A stretch of DNA of 64,000 bases from Comamonas phosphati (GCF_014637085.1 NZ_BMEU01000012.1:62001-126000), one strand, 5' to 3'; shown: positions 8,089-17,846, counted from the stretch's first letter. Numbers and translations: made by a program. Notes: generated by a model from the letters alone, not told the origin.

Positions 8089-8196
8089 CTACAGCCAGGC
8101 CATCTTGACCATGAAGCCCACCATGAAGGCCAGGGCCGTGGACGCCAGGATCAGGGCCAACCGCAGATTGGCCTTGCGCTGTTCAGGTGTCTGCAT
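8089..8196 (-). CDS. Cytochrome oxidase small assembly protein, 35 residues
   Basis: A very short gene encoding MQTPEQRKANLRLALILAS followed by a hydrophobic stretch ending KMAWL. A strong ribosome site (GGGGAGG) lies 7 bases before the ATG. The protein is a single-pass membrane peptide with a basic N-terminus, matching the small assembly proteins annotated between ctaD and ctaG in related oxidase clusters. It sits 22 bases after ctaD and 69 bases before the ctaG ATG. The role is inferred from position only. Confidence 0.82.
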   Translation of the reverse strand: MQTPEQRKANLRLALILASTALAFMVGFMVKMAWL

Positions 8197-8218
8197 CCGC
8201 TTTTCCTCCCCACCCCGA

Positions 8219-9859
8219 TCAGCCGATCACGCGCGTGGCGGTCTCGTCCAGCCTGGGCGGCGTGACATAGGTGTGGAACGGTGCGGGCGAAGGCACTTCC
8301 CACTCCAGTCCTTCGGCGGCTTCCCAGGGCTTTTGCGGCGCCTTTTCGCCACGGCCGCGCATGGCGGGCCACACCACGAAGAGGAAGAAATACACCTGCA
8401 TCAGTCCGAAGCCGAAGGCGCCGATCGAGACGATCATGTTGAAGTCGGCAAACTGCATGGGATAGTCCGCATAGCGGCGCGGCATGCCGGCCAGCCCCAG
8501 GAAGTGCATGGGAAAGAAGGTGACGTTGAAGGTGATCAGCGAGCCCCAGAAGTGGATCCGGCCGCGCGTCTCGGAGTACATCACGCCCATCCACTTGGGC
8601 GACCAGTAGTAGTAGCCCGCGAACATGGCGAACAGCGAACCGGCCACCAGTACGTAGTGGAAGTGCGCCACCACGTAGTAGGTGTCCTGCAGCTGGATGT
8701 CGATGGGCGCCATCGACAGGATCAGGCCCGTGAAGCCGCCCATGGTGAACACGAAGATGAAGCCCACGGCGAACAGCATGGGGGTCTCGAAGCTCATGGA
8801 ACCGCGCCACATGGTGGCCGTCCAGTTGAAGACCTTCACGGCCGTCGGCACCGAGATCAGCATGGTCGCATACATGAAGAACAGCTGGCCCGTGACCGGC
8901 ATGCCGGTGGTGAACATGTGGTGGGCCCAGACGATGAACGACAGGATGGCGATGGCCGCCACCGCATACACCATGGAGGTATAGCCGAACAGCTTCTTGC
9001 GGCTGAAGGCCGGCACGATCTGGCTCACGATGCCGAAGGCCGGCAGGATCATGATGTAGACCTCGGGGTGGCCGAAGAACCAGAAGATGTGCTGGTACAT
9101 CACCGGATCGCCGCCGCCTGCGGGGTTGAAGAAGCTGGTGCCGAAGTGGCGGTCCGTCAGCGTCATCGTGATGGCGCCGGCCAGCACGGGCATCACGGCG
9201 ATCAGCAGATAGGCCGTGATCAGCCAGGTCCAGGCGAACAGCGGCATCTTCATCAGCGTCATGCCGGGTGCGCGCATGTTCAGAATGGTCACGATGATGT
9301 TGATCGCACCCATGATGGAGCTGGCGCCCATGATGTGCAGGGCGAAGATGCTGGTGTCCATCGAGGGGCCCATCTGCAGCGTCAGCGGCGCATACAGCGT
9401 CCAGCCCGCGGCGGGGGCGCCGCCGGGCATGAAGAACGAGCTCACCAGCATGATGCCCGCAGGAATCAGCAGCCAGAAGCTGAAGTTGTTCATGCGCGCA
9501 AACGCCATGTCGGAAGCACCGATCTGCAGCGGCAGCATCCAGTTCGCAAAGCCCACGAAGGCCGGCATGATGGCGCCGAACACCATGATCAGGCCGTGCA
9601 TGGTGGTCAGCTGGTTGAACAGCTCGGGGTTGACGATCTGCAGGCCGGGCTTGAACAGCTCGGCACGGATCAGCATGGCCAGAATGCCTCCCACCATCAG
9701 CATGGTGAAGGAGAACAGCAGGTACATCGTGCCGATGTCCTTGTGGTTGGTGGCAAACAGCCAGCGACGCCAGCCCGAAGGGGCGTGGTGGTGGTCGTCA
9801 TGCCCATGTTCGTGCCCATGATCCGCAGGCGTCTGGATGGGAGGATGTACGGCGCTCAT
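8219..9859 (-). CDS. ctaD: Cytochrome c oxidase subunit I
   Basis: The 546-residue catalytic subunit carrying heme a and the heme a3-CuB site. Key residues are visible: [17 protein letters not shown] with the His-Tyr cross-link pair, the CuB histidine pair in [12 protein letters not shown], and the heme ligands in [11 protein letters not shown]. The N-terminus is histidine-rich before the first helix ([14 protein letters not shown]). It is an aa3-type enzyme by motif. It follows ctaC by 35 bases. Confidence 0.98.
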   Translation of the reverse strand: MSAVHPPIQTPADHGHEHGHDDHHHAPSGWRRWLFATNHKDIGTMYLLFSFTMLMVGGILAMLIRAELFKPGLQIVNPELFNQLTTMHGLIMVFGAIMPAFVGFANWMLPLQIGASDMAFARMNNFSFWLLIPAGIMLVSSFFMPGGAPAAGWTLYAPLTLQMGPSMDTSIFALHIMGASSIMGAINIIVTILNMRAPGMTLMKMPLFAWTWLITAYLLIAVMPVLAGAITMTLTDRHFGTSFFNPAGGGDPVMYQHIFWFFGHPEVYIMILPAFGIVSQIVPAFSRKKLFGYTSMVYAVAAIAILSFIVWAHHMFTTGMPVTGQLFFMYATMLISVPTAVKVFNWTATMWRGSMSFETPMLFAVGFIFVFTMGGFTGLILSMAPIDIQLQDTYYVVAHFHYVLVAGSLFAMFAGYYYWSPKWMGVMYSETRGRIHFWGSLITFNVTFFPMHFLGLAGMPRRYADYPMQFADFNMIVSIGAFGFGLMQVYFFLFVVWPAMRGRGEKAPQKPWEAAEGLEWEVPSPAPFHTYVTPPRLDETATRVIG

Positions 9860-9894
9860 ATTCTTAACTCCAGTCGATCATCGGTTCCTGGCAC

Positions 9895-11070
9895 TTATTC
9901 CGGGAATTTGCCGCCGCGAGCGGCCACAAATTGCGCGGGCTGGACGACCTGCCCCGTCTTGTTGCCCCAGTGGTTCTTGGCAAATGTCACCACCGCGGCC
10001 AGATCGGTGTCGCTCAACTGCTTCCACGAAGGCATTGCGCCGTTGGCACGGCCTTCGAGCACGGCATGCATCATCTGGGCAGGCGCCCCCTGCACGATGG
10101 CGCTGCCGTCCAGCGGCTTGATGGGGCCTGCGCCCTTGCCGTTGGCCTGGTGGCAGGCTGCGCAATTGGCCGCATACACCTTCTCACCGCGCGCCATCAG
10201 ATCCTGCTGGGTCCAGACCTTGTTGGGATCGTCCTGCTTGGCCGCGACCTTCTTCTTCTCGCCGTCGACCCAGGCCGAGTAATCGGCTGCCGCCAGCACC
10301 TTCACATGGATGGGCATGTAGGCATGCTCCTTGCCGCAGAGCTCGGCGCACTGACCATAGTAGTCGCCGGTCTTCTCCGCCTTGAACCAGGTATCGCGCA
10401 CAAAGCCAGGAATCGCATCCTGCTTGATGCCGAAGGCCGGCACCATGAAGGAGTGGATCACGTCGTTGGCCGTGGTGATCACGCGCACCTTCTTGTTGAC
10501 CGGCACCACCAGCGGGTTGTCCACCTTGAACAGATAGTCGGTGGGCGCGTTGGCCACGTTGCCGCTGTCGGACAGCGCGCGATGGCTGCTGTCCAGCGTG
10601 GAGATGAAGCTCAGGCCCTCACCCTCGCCATTGAGGTAGTCATAGCCCCACTTCCACTGATAACCGGTGGCCTTGATCGTGAGGTCGGCATTGGTCGTGT
10701 CCTTTTGCGCCACCAGCACCTTGGTGGCCGGCAGGGCCATCAGCACCACGATGATGAAGGGCACGACGGTCCAGGCGATTTCCACCGTGACCGATTCATG
10801 GAAGTTCGCCGCCTGGGCTCCCTTGGATTTGCGGTGTTTCCAGATGGAATAGAACATCACGCCGAACACGGCGAGAAAGATCACCGTGCAGATGATCAGC
10901 ATCATCCAGTGCAGGAAATGCTGCTCCACGGCGATGCGCGTCACGGGCGGCGCCAGGTTGAATTGGTTGACCGCCGGCCCGCCTGGCAGATCCTGGACGG
11001 CATGGGCCAAGTTTCCCGTCAACGCCAATGTCAAACCCCAGGGAATCAGCTTGGTGGAAATGTTTTTCAT
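9895..11070 (-). CDS. ctaC: Cytochrome c oxidase subunit II with C-terminal cytochrome c domain
   Basis: A 391-residue protein with a signal peptide (MKNISTKLIPWGLTLALTG, cleaved near AHA), two membrane helices, and a cupredoxin domain with the CuA ligands (QCAELCGKEHAYM). A c-type heme domain is fused at the C-terminus (CAACHQANGKG, later methionine region GAMPSWKQL). The fusion defines a caa3-like subunit II. I chose ATG 11070 rather than GTG 11079. It is the first gene of the minus-strand oxidase operon, so the main promoter lies above 11079. Confidence 0.96.
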   Translation of the reverse strand: MKNISTKLIPWGLTLALTGNLAHAVQDLPGGPAVNQFNLAPPVTRIAVEQHFLHWMMLIICTVIFLAVFGVMFYSIWKHRKSKGAQAANFHESVTVEIAWTVVPFIIVVLMALPATKVLVAQKDTTNADLTIKATGYQWKWGYDYLNGEGEGLSFISTLDSSHRALSDSGNVANAPTDYLFKVDNPLVVPVNKKVRVITTANDVIHSFMVPAFGIKQDAIPGFVRDTWFKAEKTGDYYGQCAELCGKEHAYMPIHVKVLAAADYSAWVDGEKKKVAAKQDDPNKVWTQQDLMARGEKVYAANCAACHQANGKGAGPIKPLDGSAIVQGAPAQMMHAVLEGRANGAMPSWKQLSDTDLAAVVTFAKNHWGNKTGQVVQPAQFVAARGGKFPE

Positions 11071-11079
11071 CGTTCTCAC

Positions 11080-11705
11080 TTACCTCTAAGCCTCAGGTTG
11101 TCCACTCACTCTCAGCCCCTGCGCCCCAGCCAGGCACAGGAGGCAATAACTGCTGCAACTGCCAGCTACCGTGCAGCATGCCTTAAAGTTTGATAGCACC
11201 GTCTGCGCGCATTCACTAATACATACGCCTGCAGCAGGAGCCTCCGGGTCCACGCACAGCACCGCATCACCAGACGCCTTGCGAGCACCAACTCTCGCCA
11301 CCAGGCAAGATGCGTCGGCGCCCATGTTCCAGGCAGCCGGAAACCGGGCATCAGGGGAAAATCGGGAAGAGAAAAACAGCTTCAACCGCGACGCAGGAAC
11401 AGCACGGCCGGCACCTGCGCCGGCTTGCCGGCAAACGCAGGAGGTACGCCATGCATTGCCCCGCCGCCTCGCGGGCAGGCAAGGTTTTCGGTGATGACCC
11501 AACTCATGGCCTGGGCGCCCTCGCGCCCGCCAGCCAGTCTCCATGGCAAAGCGAAACACCCGACTTCTCTCCTTGCTGCCTGCCGGCTTGCACTGTCTTT
11601 GGGGCCCGGAGAGATAAGCCCCCAAAGAACACTGTTATCTATGAAACCAAAGAGAAATTGTAGGTAATTTTGTGTTGAATCAATGACAGGAAAACGACGT
11701 TTAGG
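11080..11705. other. Long intergenic region upstream of ctaC
   Basis: About 625 bases with no gene I can support. It should hold the ctaC promoter and leader near 11080-11200, and the 3' end of the methyltransferase transcript near 11600-11705. I see an inverted repeat, CTTTGGGG at 11597-11604 and CCCCAAAG at 11620-11627, lacking a T-run on either side. The last 70 bases are AT-rich. Short open frames on both strands have no recognisable product. Confidence 0.5.
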
Positions 11706-12623
11706 CTATCGCAAACCCGTGTTGCGCGGCTGGCGCAGCATGGCCCGCATGTCCTGCAGGGACACGGCGCTGCTGGATTCCAGGCGCACCTTGGGCTGCG
11801 GCTTGTAGGCATGGCCATAGACGATTTCAAAAGTCAGCGCCAACTGCCCGTCGGACTGCCTGTCGCTCCAGCGCTCGGCCATGGCTTGCTCCAGCCCCTG
11901 CTTCCAGCCGCGCCCCCGCAGGCCGGCAAAACGCTCCGGATGCAGATTGCGCCCCAGCTCGCGCAGCTCCTTCAGCAGACGCTCGGGTGTGGCAAAGGTC
12001 AGCGTGATGTGTTCCATGTCCATCACCGGTTCGGCAAAGCCCGCATGCACCAGCATGTCGCCCCAGTCGTGCATGTCGGTGAAGGCATGGCCGGCGGGCG
12101 CCCAGCCCAGCTCGGCATACAGGCGGTGCAACTGGCGCAGCGTGTCCGGCCCCAGGCAGGAGAACATGACATAACCGTCCACCTTGAGCGTGCCGTGCCA
12201 GCGTTCGATCAGGGCCTGGGGGTCGGCGGCCATGTGCAGATGCATATTGGCCCACAGCATGTCCGCGCTCGCCTGCCCGGGATCGGCGATCTGCACGCCC
12301 GCGCCTGTCCAGTTTTTCCAGCGCGCCGGCTGCCACCAGCGGCTACCCAGCTTCTCTTCGGCAATCGCCCGGTGCGAGGGCACGCTCTCATAGACCGTGC
12401 AGGATGCCTGCGGGTAGCGTTCGCGCAGCAGGCCATGGGCCTGCATGCCGCCCCGCACGGGCTCCCAGTGGCACCAGTGCTGCGGCGGCTTGACGATCCA
12501 CTCCAGCCGCTCCTGCATGCGCCTTGCCACCTCTTCATGCAGCCACGGCGACTCCGCGGGGGCAGCGGCATGCCAGCGCTGGGCGGCAACAGGGTCGATC
12601 GTGGGAGGCAGTTGATGGGACAT
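11706..12623 (-). CDS. BioC-like SAM-dependent methyltransferase
   Basis: A 305-residue protein resembling the BioC-type class I methyltransferases that beta-proteobacteria encode next to comF. Recognisable pieces are the acceptor-side segment DMLWANMHLHMAADPQALI, the following KVDGYVMFSCLGPDTLRQL (typical of BioC post-motif III), and HDWGDMLVHAGFAEPVMDME. The glycine-rich motif I is poorly conserved, since the N-terminal region reads HWCHWEPVRGGMQAHG, so activity as malonyl-ACP methyltransferase is uncertain. I chose ATG 12623. It is divergent from comF with a 71-base shared promoter region. Confidence 0.7.
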   Translation of the reverse strand: MSHQLPPTIDPVAAQRWHAAAPAESPWLHEEVARRMQERLEWIVKPPQHWCHWEPVRGGMQAHGLLRERYPQASCTVYESVPSHRAIAEEKLGSRWWQPARWKNWTGAGVQIADPGQASADMLWANMHLHMAADPQALIERWHGTLKVDGYVMFSCLGPDTLRQLHRLYAELGWAPAGHAFTDMHDWGDMLVHAGFAEPVMDMEHITLTFATPERLLKELRELGRNLHPERFAGLRGRGWKQGLEQAMAERWSDRQSDGQLALTFEIVYGHAYKPQPKVRLESSSAVSLQDMRAMLRQPRNTGLR

Positions 12624-12694
12624 GGCGGCTGAAGACCGGAGCTTGCGCGGACGGCCGCAGATATGGCCGGCAGCTTGCACCGAAGAGGAAAGCA

Positions 12695-13447
12695 ATGCGG
12701 CGCGAGTATATTGATTCCATGCCCGACCTTCACGCGACATGGCTTTCGCGGCTGAACCAACATTGGAGCGCTGCCCTCGAAGCGCTGCCCAGCCAGTGCG
12801 CCATCTGCAGGCGCTGGCCCGGCAACCGCTTCTGCGCCGACTGCCTGGCAAGATGGAGCCAGGCTACGCCGCGATGCCGCCTGTGTGCCCGCCGGCTTGC
12901 GGGCGGGGCCGAGATCTGCGGCGCCTGCCTGAAGCAGCCGCCCCGGCTCAGCCATTGCATTGCGGCACTGGACTATGCCTATCCCTGGCAGAACGTGATC
13001 GCGCGCTACAAGTTCCAGGCCGACACCGGTCTGGCGCGCGGCCTGGGCCGGCTGCTCGCCAGCCACCCGCCCACGCAACAGATGCTGAACGGCTGCGATG
13101 CGCTGCTGCCGGTACCGGCCTCCGAGCAGCGCCTGCGCGAACGCGGCTTCGACCACACGCTGCTGCTGGCCCGCGCCATGCAGCCGGCCATACCCGTCTG
13201 GCAGCGGGCCGTGGAACGCCGGCACACGCCGCAGCCCCAGCATGAACTGGGCCGCACCCAGCGCCTGCGCCATCTGCAAAAGGCCTTCAGCCTCGCCGCG
13301 GATCACCGAGCCCGCATCCCCGGCAAGCGCATCGCGCTGCTCGACGACGTCATGACCACCGGGGCCACCCTGGATGCCCTGGCCGGCTGTCTGCTCCAGG
13401 CGGGCGCGGCCAGCGTCTCGGCTCTCGTGCTGTGCCGCACGCCCTGA
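12695..13447 (+). CDS. ComF family phosphoribosyltransferase-like protein
   Basis: A 250-residue protein with an N-terminal double zinc-finger-like region ([29 protein letters not shown]) and a C-terminal phosphoribosyltransferase fold with the PRPP loop [13 protein letters not shown]. ComF proteins take part in natural transformation in some bacteria; many are of unclear role. I chose ATG 12695 because GAGGAA precedes it by 4 bases; ATG 12719 is an alternative. It is followed 16 bases later by trmL on the same strand. Confidence 0.9.
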   Translation: MRREYIDSMPDLHATWLSRLNQHWSAALEALPSQCAICRRWPGNRFCADCLARWSQATPRCRLCARRLAGGAEICGACLKQPPRLSHCIAALDYAYPWQNVIARYKFQADTGLARGLGRLLASHPPTQQMLNGCDALLPVPASEQRLRERGFDHTLLLARAMQPAIPVWQRAVERRHTPQPQHELGRTQRLRHLQKAFSLAADHRARIPGKRIALLDDVMTTGATLDALAGCLLQAGAASVSALVLCRTP

Positions 13448-13463
13448 TTGCACAATACCGGCC

Positions 13464-13958
13464 ATGTTTCATATCGTTCTTGTCGCCCCCGAGATCCCGC
13501 CCAACACGGGCAATGTCATCCGCCTGGCGGCCAACACGGGCTGCAGCCTGCATCTGATCGAGCCCCTGGGCTTTTCCATGGAAGACCGGCATATGCGCCG
13601 CGCGGGCCTGGACTATCACGAATACGCCTCGGTGGCCCGCTATGCCGACTGGGAAGCCTTCCTGACCGCCTGCCGGCCCCGGCGCGAGCGCATGTTCGCC
13701 ATGACCACGCACAGCAGCCGCCCGGCCCATGCCATCGCATTCCAGGCCGGCGACTGGCTGGTGTTCGGCTCGGAAAGCAAAGGCCTGCCGCCGGAAGTCC
13801 GGGCCCAGTTCCCCGACACGCAGCGCCTGCGGCTGCCCATGCTGGCCTCGCAGCGCAGTCTCAACCTCTCCAACGCCGTGGCGGTGACGGTCTTCGAAGC
13901 CTGGCGCCAGCTCGGCTTTCCCGGCGCCGCGCTTGCGGAGCCGGTTCCGGCGCCGTGA
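13464..13958 (+). CDS. trmL: tRNA (cytidine(34)-2'-O)-methyltransferase
   Basis: A 164-residue SPOUT-class enzyme that methylates the ribose of the wobble nucleotide in tRNA-Leu isoacceptors. The family landmarks are all present: [19 protein letters not shown] at the start, [11 protein letters not shown] in the middle, and the knot region [18 protein letters not shown]. The length is normal for TrmL. It follows comF closely and is convergent with maoC, with a 14-base gap. Confidence 0.95.
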   Translation: MFHIVLVAPEIPPNTGNVIRLAANTGCSLHLIEPLGFSMEDRHMRRAGLDYHEYASVARYADWEAFLTACRPRRERMFAMTTHSSRPAHAIAFQAGDWLVFGSESKGLPPEVRAQFPDTQRLRLPMLASQRSLNLSNAVAVTVFEAWRQLGFPGAALAEPVPAP

Positions 13959-13972
13959 ATGCGACGGGCCGT

Positions 13973-14437
13973 TCAGGCCGCAGCGCCGTAATTGCGGGTC
14001 AGGGATTCGGCCACGCACACGGGCTTGTCGCTGCCCTCGCGCTCCACGGTCAGCAGCCAGGTCATCTGCAGACCATCGGGCTCCACGCGCTCGGCGGCCT
14101 GCAGCATCATGCGGGCGCGCAGGCGGCTGCCGACGGGCACCGGCGATGTGAAGCGCACGCGGTTCAGGCCGTAGTTCACGCCCATGCGCGAACCCTTGAT
14201 CGCAAAACTGCTGGCGAAGAACCGGGGCAGCAGCGAAAGCGTGAGAAACCCGTGGGCGATGGGTGCACCGAACGGCCCCTTGGCCGCACGCTCCGGGTCG
14301 GTGTGGATCCACTGCTGGTCGCCGGTGGCATCGGCAAACAACTGTACCTGCGCCTGCGTGATGGTGATCCAGTCGCTGACGGCGACTTCCTGCCCGATGC
14401 AGGACAGCACTTCTGAGTAGGAGTGGAAGGTTTTCAT
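13973..14437 (-). CDS. MaoC-like dehydratase / (R)-specific enoyl hydratase
   Basis: A 154-residue hot-dog-fold protein. The hydratase 2 motif is clear: FADATGDQQWIHTDPERA followed by GPFGAPIAHGFLTLSLLP, containing the catalytic Asp and His. Members hydrate trans-2-enoyl-CoA or related thioesters in fatty acid or PHA metabolism; the substrate is not resolved here. ATG 14437 begins a normal N-terminus. It ends 14 bases from trmL, convergently. Confidence 0.9.
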   Translation of the reverse strand: MKTFHSYSEVLSCIGQEVAVSDWITITQAQVQLFADATGDQQWIHTDPERAAKGPFGAPIAHGFLTLSLLPRFFASSFAIKGSRMGVNYGLNRVRFTSPVPVGSRLRARMMLQAAERVEPDGLQMTWLLTVEREGSDKPVCVAESLTRNYGAAA

Positions 14438-14509
14438 GCCCCCAATGTAGGGGCGCCTGCACGCCGGCTTTGTCTGCCATGCGACATCAGGCCCCCTTCA
14501 CATAGCCTC

Positions 14510-14625
14510 ATAGCCACCATGAAACTGGCGTGGCCCAACTCAGAGACACCGAGCAAGAGCCGCCTCGCAGCGAGGGCGTCGTCCCCCCGGGGGGGGGGGG
14601 GAAGCGGCGCAGCCGCTCAGGGGGA
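14510..14625 (+). repeat. Stop-proximal GC-rich repeat, copy A
   Basis: A member of a five-copy family (see also 19606, 43058, 43981 and 55938). The shared order is ATGAAACTGGC, a GAGCAAGAGCCGCC-like block, GCAGCGAGG, a C-run/G-run pair, then a hairpin (AGCGGC-GCA-GCCGCT) and CTCAGGGGG. It ends at the stop codon of the minus-strand lysE gene and contains a run of 13 G at 14589-14601. Confidence 0.85.
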
Positions 14626-15258
14626 TCAGGACGCCGCCGCGCGCTGCACGAAGAACAGGCCGGAGCCGACAGCCATCAGCAGGCTGCCAAAGACACGGTT
14701 CTGGTTGCGCATGGCGCGCGCGCTGCGCATGGGGCCGCGCAAGGCGCTGGCGCCCGCGGCATAGCTGTGCATGACGGTGGTATCCACCGCCAGCATGGTC
14801 ACGGCCAGAATGGCCAGTTGGGGCGCCAGCGGACGGCTGCTGGTCATGAACTGCGGCAGCACGGCCACCATGAAGATGATGCCCTTGGGATTGGTGGCAT
14901 TGGTCAGAAAACCCGTGAGCACGCGCCGCCTAAAGCTGATCTCGGGCACCCGCTCCTGCGCGCACAGCGAGGCACCGCCGGCCCGCCATTGGCTGATGCC
15001 CAGATAGATCAGATAGCAGGCGCCCGCGATCTTGACAGCGTTGAAGGCCCACTCCGAAGCCATGAGCAGCGAGCCCACGCCGGCACCGGCGATCAGCAGG
15101 ATCAGCAGCAGTCCCAGCTGCAGGCCGAAAATGGTGGCGCTGGTCTTGCGCACGCCATAGGACAGGCCATGGCTCATGGACAGCACGGCCCCCGAACCCG
15201 GAGACACCGCAATGATCCAGGAAGCCACAAAAAACGCGAGCCAGGTATGCCAGTCCAT
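14626..15258 (-). CDS. LysE/RhtB family amino acid exporter
   Basis: A 210-residue membrane protein with about six helices. The N-terminal LysE signature is visible (ASWIIAVSPGSGAVLSMSHG), as is the mid-protein helix with FLTNATNPKGIIFMVAVLPQF. Family members export lysine, threonine, homoserine lactone or related compounds; the substrate is not predictable. I chose ATG 15258; an in-frame TTG at 15270 is possible. The stop codon runs straight into repeat copy A. Confidence 0.9.
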   Translation of the reverse strand: MDWHTWLAFFVASWIIAVSPGSGAVLSMSHGLSYGVRKTSATIFGLQLGLLLILLIAGAGVGSLLMASEWAFNAVKIAGACYLIYLGISQWRAGGASLCAQERVPEISFRRRVLTGFLTNATNPKGIIFMVAVLPQFMTSSRPLAPQLAILAVTMLAVDTTVMHSYAAGASALRGPMRSARAMRNQNRVFGSLLMAVGSGLFFVQRAAAS

Positions 15259-15454
15259 CAAAAGCCCCAAAATGCCTGTAAGGCCACAGCCAAAGACGAG
15301 ATCTTAAAAGTTGTGCGATTTGTCTGCAGGCCCCCGCGCGACAGACACTGCGGCAACAGGTGGTGGCCGGCGACAATTTTTTCGCCCGCCACACAGCTGA
15401 CGGTCTTTGCCGGGTGCCAAAATTGCCGGCAACTCAGGGTCATCACCGAATTCC

Positions 15455-17332
15455 ATGGAACACAGCGCGCCCATCTGGCTGACATACGGCTTCATCTACC
15501 TCGCCGCCGCCGTGCTGGCCGTACCCCTGGCCCGCGCCCTGGGCCTGGGCGCCATCATCGGCTATCTGGGCGCCGGTATTGCCATGGGTCCCTGGGGGCT
15601 GGGCCTGGTGCGCAATGTGGAGGACATACTGCACTTCGCCGAATTCGGCGTGGTGCTCATGCTGTTCGTGATCGGGCTGGAGCTGCAGCCCAAGCGCCTG
15701 TGGGAGCTGCGCCGCCCCATCTTCGGCTGGGGCATGGCCCAGATGCTGGCCTGCACCGGCATCCTGTTCGCCGCCGCCTGGGCCTTCGGCTTTTCCTGGC
15801 GCGTCAGCCTGATTGCCGGCATGGGGCTGGCCCTGTCCTCCACGGCCGTCTGCCTGCAGATCATGTCGGAGCGCAATCTGCTGCGCACGCCCAGCGGCCA
15901 AGCCTCGTTCTCCATCCTGCTGTTCCAGGACGTGGCGGCCATTCCCATCCTGGCGCTGATTCCCATTCTGGGCGCCTACAAGGCTGCTCACGCTGCCCAC
16001 GCCGACAGCCAAATCTGGCTGCAGGTGGCCAAGACCGTGGGCACGATTGCGGCCGTCATCATCGGCGGCCGCCTGCTGCTGCAGCCGCTGCTGCGCTGGA
16101 TCGCGCGCAGCAAGACGCCCGAGATCTTCACCGCCACCTCGCTGCTGCTGGTGGTCGGCATCGCGATGCTGATGACCCAGGTCGGCCTGTCCATGGCCCT
16201 GGGCGCCTTTCTGGCCGGTGTGCTGCTGGCCGACAGCGAATACCGCAGCGAGCTGGAAACCAATATCGAGCCGTTCAAAGGCCTGCTGCTGGGCCTGTTC
16301 TTCATGGCCGTGGGCATGAGCATCGATTTCGGCGTCATCCTGCGCAACCCGTGGACCATGGCGGCCATGGTGCTGGGCTTTGTCGCGCTCAAGGCCGTCA
16401 TGATCTACGGGCTGGCCAGGGTCATGAAGCTGCCCTGGCGCGAGCGCCCGGTCTTCACGCTCATGCTGGCCCAGGGGGGTGAATTCGCCTTCGTCGTGTT
16501 CCAGACGGCGGCCCAGTACAAGGTGTTCCGCGACAGCATCTCGTCCATGCTGGTGGCGGCCGTGGCCCTGTCCATGCTGCTGAGTCCGCTGCTGCTGGTG
16601 GCGCTGGACAAGCTGCTGCTGCGGCGCTTCGCGGCCATCAAGGATGACGACGACCAACCCCGGGCCGAGGAGATTTCGGAACCGCAGGAGTCGCCCATCA
16701 TCATTGCCGGCTTCGGCCGCTACGGGCAGATCGTGGCACGCGTGCTGCTCTCCCAGGGCATGACGCCCACCATTCTCGACCACAGTGTGGAAATGCTGGA
16801 GGTGGCCCGCACCTTCGGCTACCGCGTGTTCTACGGCGATGCCACGCGCGTGGACCTGCTGCGCATCGCCGGCGCCGCCCAGGCCCGGGTGCTGATGATC
16901 GCCGTGGATTCTCCCGAGCAGTCCGTCAAGATCGCAGCCCAGGTGCGCAAGCACTTTCCCCAGCTCAAGATCGTGGCCCGCGCGCGCGACCTCAATCACT
17001 GGTTCCGGCTGCGCGACCTGGAGGTGCGGCACGCCGAGCGCGAAGTCTTCGAGTCCAGCCTGGTCTCCGCGCAGTCCGTGCTGGAGCTGATCGGAGCCCC
17101 TCCGGCAGAGGCCCAGCGCATCACGGCGCGCTTCAAGGCGCACAACCAGGAACTGGCCGAGCGCATGTATCCGCACTACAAGGACCAGACCCAGCTCATC
17201 GCCGTGGCCAAGCAGGGCCGCCAGCAGCTGGTGGAACAGATGGCCAATGAGCGCGCGGCGGCTCTGGCCGAAGCGCAGCACAAGCAGGCCGCGGCCGAAA
17301 ACCACAGTCCGTCGCCGACGCAGCAGCCGTGA
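15455..17332 (+). CDS. Monovalent cation:proton antiporter-2 (KefB/KefC-type)
   Basis: A 625-residue membrane transporter. The N-terminal CPA2 antiporter domain of about 380 residues begins with LGLGAIIGYLGAGIAMGPWG and includes the core helix ALSSTAVCLQIMSERNL. It is followed by a cytosolic RCK/TrkA-N domain with a Rossmann glycine motif (IIIAGFGRYGQIVARVL) and ending near residue 545. Such proteins exchange K+ for H+ and are gated by nucleotides or glutathione adducts. The last 70 residues are charged and alanine-rich. I chose ATG 15455 because it opens at the first membrane helix. It precedes DUF1841 by 16 bases. Confidence 0.93.
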   Translation: MEHSAPIWLTYGFIYLAAAVLAVPLARALGLGAIIGYLGAGIAMGPWGLGLVRNVEDILHFAEFGVVLMLFVIGLELQPKRLWELRRPIFGWGMAQMLACTGILFAAAWAFGFSWRVSLIAGMGLALSSTAVCLQIMSERNLLRTPSGQASFSILLFQDVAAIPILALIPILGAYKAAHAAHADSQIWLQVAKTVGTIAAVIIGGRLLLQPLLRWIARSKTPEIFTATSLLLVVGIAMLMTQVGLSMALGAFLAGVLLADSEYRSELETNIEPFKGLLLGLFFMAVGMSIDFGVILRNPWTMAAMVLGFVALKAVMIYGLARVMKLPWRERPVFTLMLAQGGEFAFVVFQTAAQYKVFRDSISSMLVAAVALSMLLSPLLLVALDKLLLRRFAAIKDDDDQPRAEEISEPQESPIIIAGFGRYGQIVARVLLSQGMTPTILDHSVEMLEVARTFGYRVFYGDATRVDLLRIAGAAQARVLMIAVDSPEQSVKIAAQVRKHFPQLKIVARARDLNHWFRLRDLEVRHAEREVFESSLVSAQSVLELIGAPPAEAQRITARFKAHNQELAERMYPHYKDQTQLIAVAKQGRQQLVEQMANERAAALAEAQHKQAAAENHSPSPTQQP

Positions 17333-17348
17333 TACGCTGCCGCCCACC

Positions 17349-17810
17349 ATGTTCAACCCCAGCCAAGCCGATGTCCGGCGATTCTTCTGCAGCGTACGCG
17401 CCAAGATGCTCAGCAACGCCCCCATGGAGGCCATAGAAACGCTGGCCAGCCTGTGGATTGCCGAGCACCCCGAATACTTTGACGAGCTGTCCGACATGGA
17501 CGCCGCCCTGGTGCGCGACTACGACGCCGAACCCGGCCGCACCAATCCCTTCCTGCACCTGTCCATGCACCTGTCGATCAGCGAGCAGTGCAGCATCGAC
17601 CAGCCGCGCGGCATACGCCAGGCCGTGGAACTGCTGAGCAAGCGCCTGGATTCGCTGCACGATGCCCACCACGCGGCCATGGAGAGCCTGGGCCAGATGC
17701 TGTGGGAAAGCCAGCGCTCGGGCCGCCCGCCCGACGGCGATGCCTACGTGGCCAGCGTGCAGCGCCGCGCCACCAGCGACGGCAGCCATGTGCGCCGCGA
17801 TCCGGCGTAG
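17349..17810 (+). CDS. DUF1841 family protein
   Basis: A 153-residue cytosolic protein starting MFNPSQADVRRFFCSVRAK and containing NPFLHLSMHLSISEQCSIDQ, both typical of the DUF1841 family of beta- and gamma-proteobacteria. The function is unknown. It lies 16 bases after the antiporter, probably cotranscribed, and is followed by an intrinsic terminator. Confidence 0.88.
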   Translation: MFNPSQADVRRFFCSVRAKMLSNAPMEAIETLASLWIAEHPEYFDELSDMDAALVRDYDAEPGRTNPFLHLSMHLSISEQCSIDQPRGIRQAVELLSKRLDSLHDAHHAAMESLGQMLWESQRSGRPPDGDAYVASVQRRATSDGSHVRRDPA

Positions 17811-17819
17811 ACAAAAAAC

Positions 17820-17846
17820 AAAGCCTGCATTTCTGCAGGCTTTTTT
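17820..17846 (+). terminator. Intrinsic terminator after DUF1841
   Basis: A 10-bp perfect stem (AAAGCCTGCA with TGCAGGCTTT), a 4-base TTTC loop and a run of six T, ten bases after the DUF1841 stop. The A-rich left flank also gives a usable U-tract for the convergent strand (cytochrome c4). Confidence 0.92.

Noticed and set aside
11086-11625. Minus-strand and plus-strand short frames upstream of ctaC
   Set aside because: No ribosome site, domain or consistent codon preference on either strand.
15443-17497. A 684-residue minus-strand frame opposite the antiporter
   Set aside because: Gln/His/Arg-rich shadow of a clear CPA2 transporter gene.
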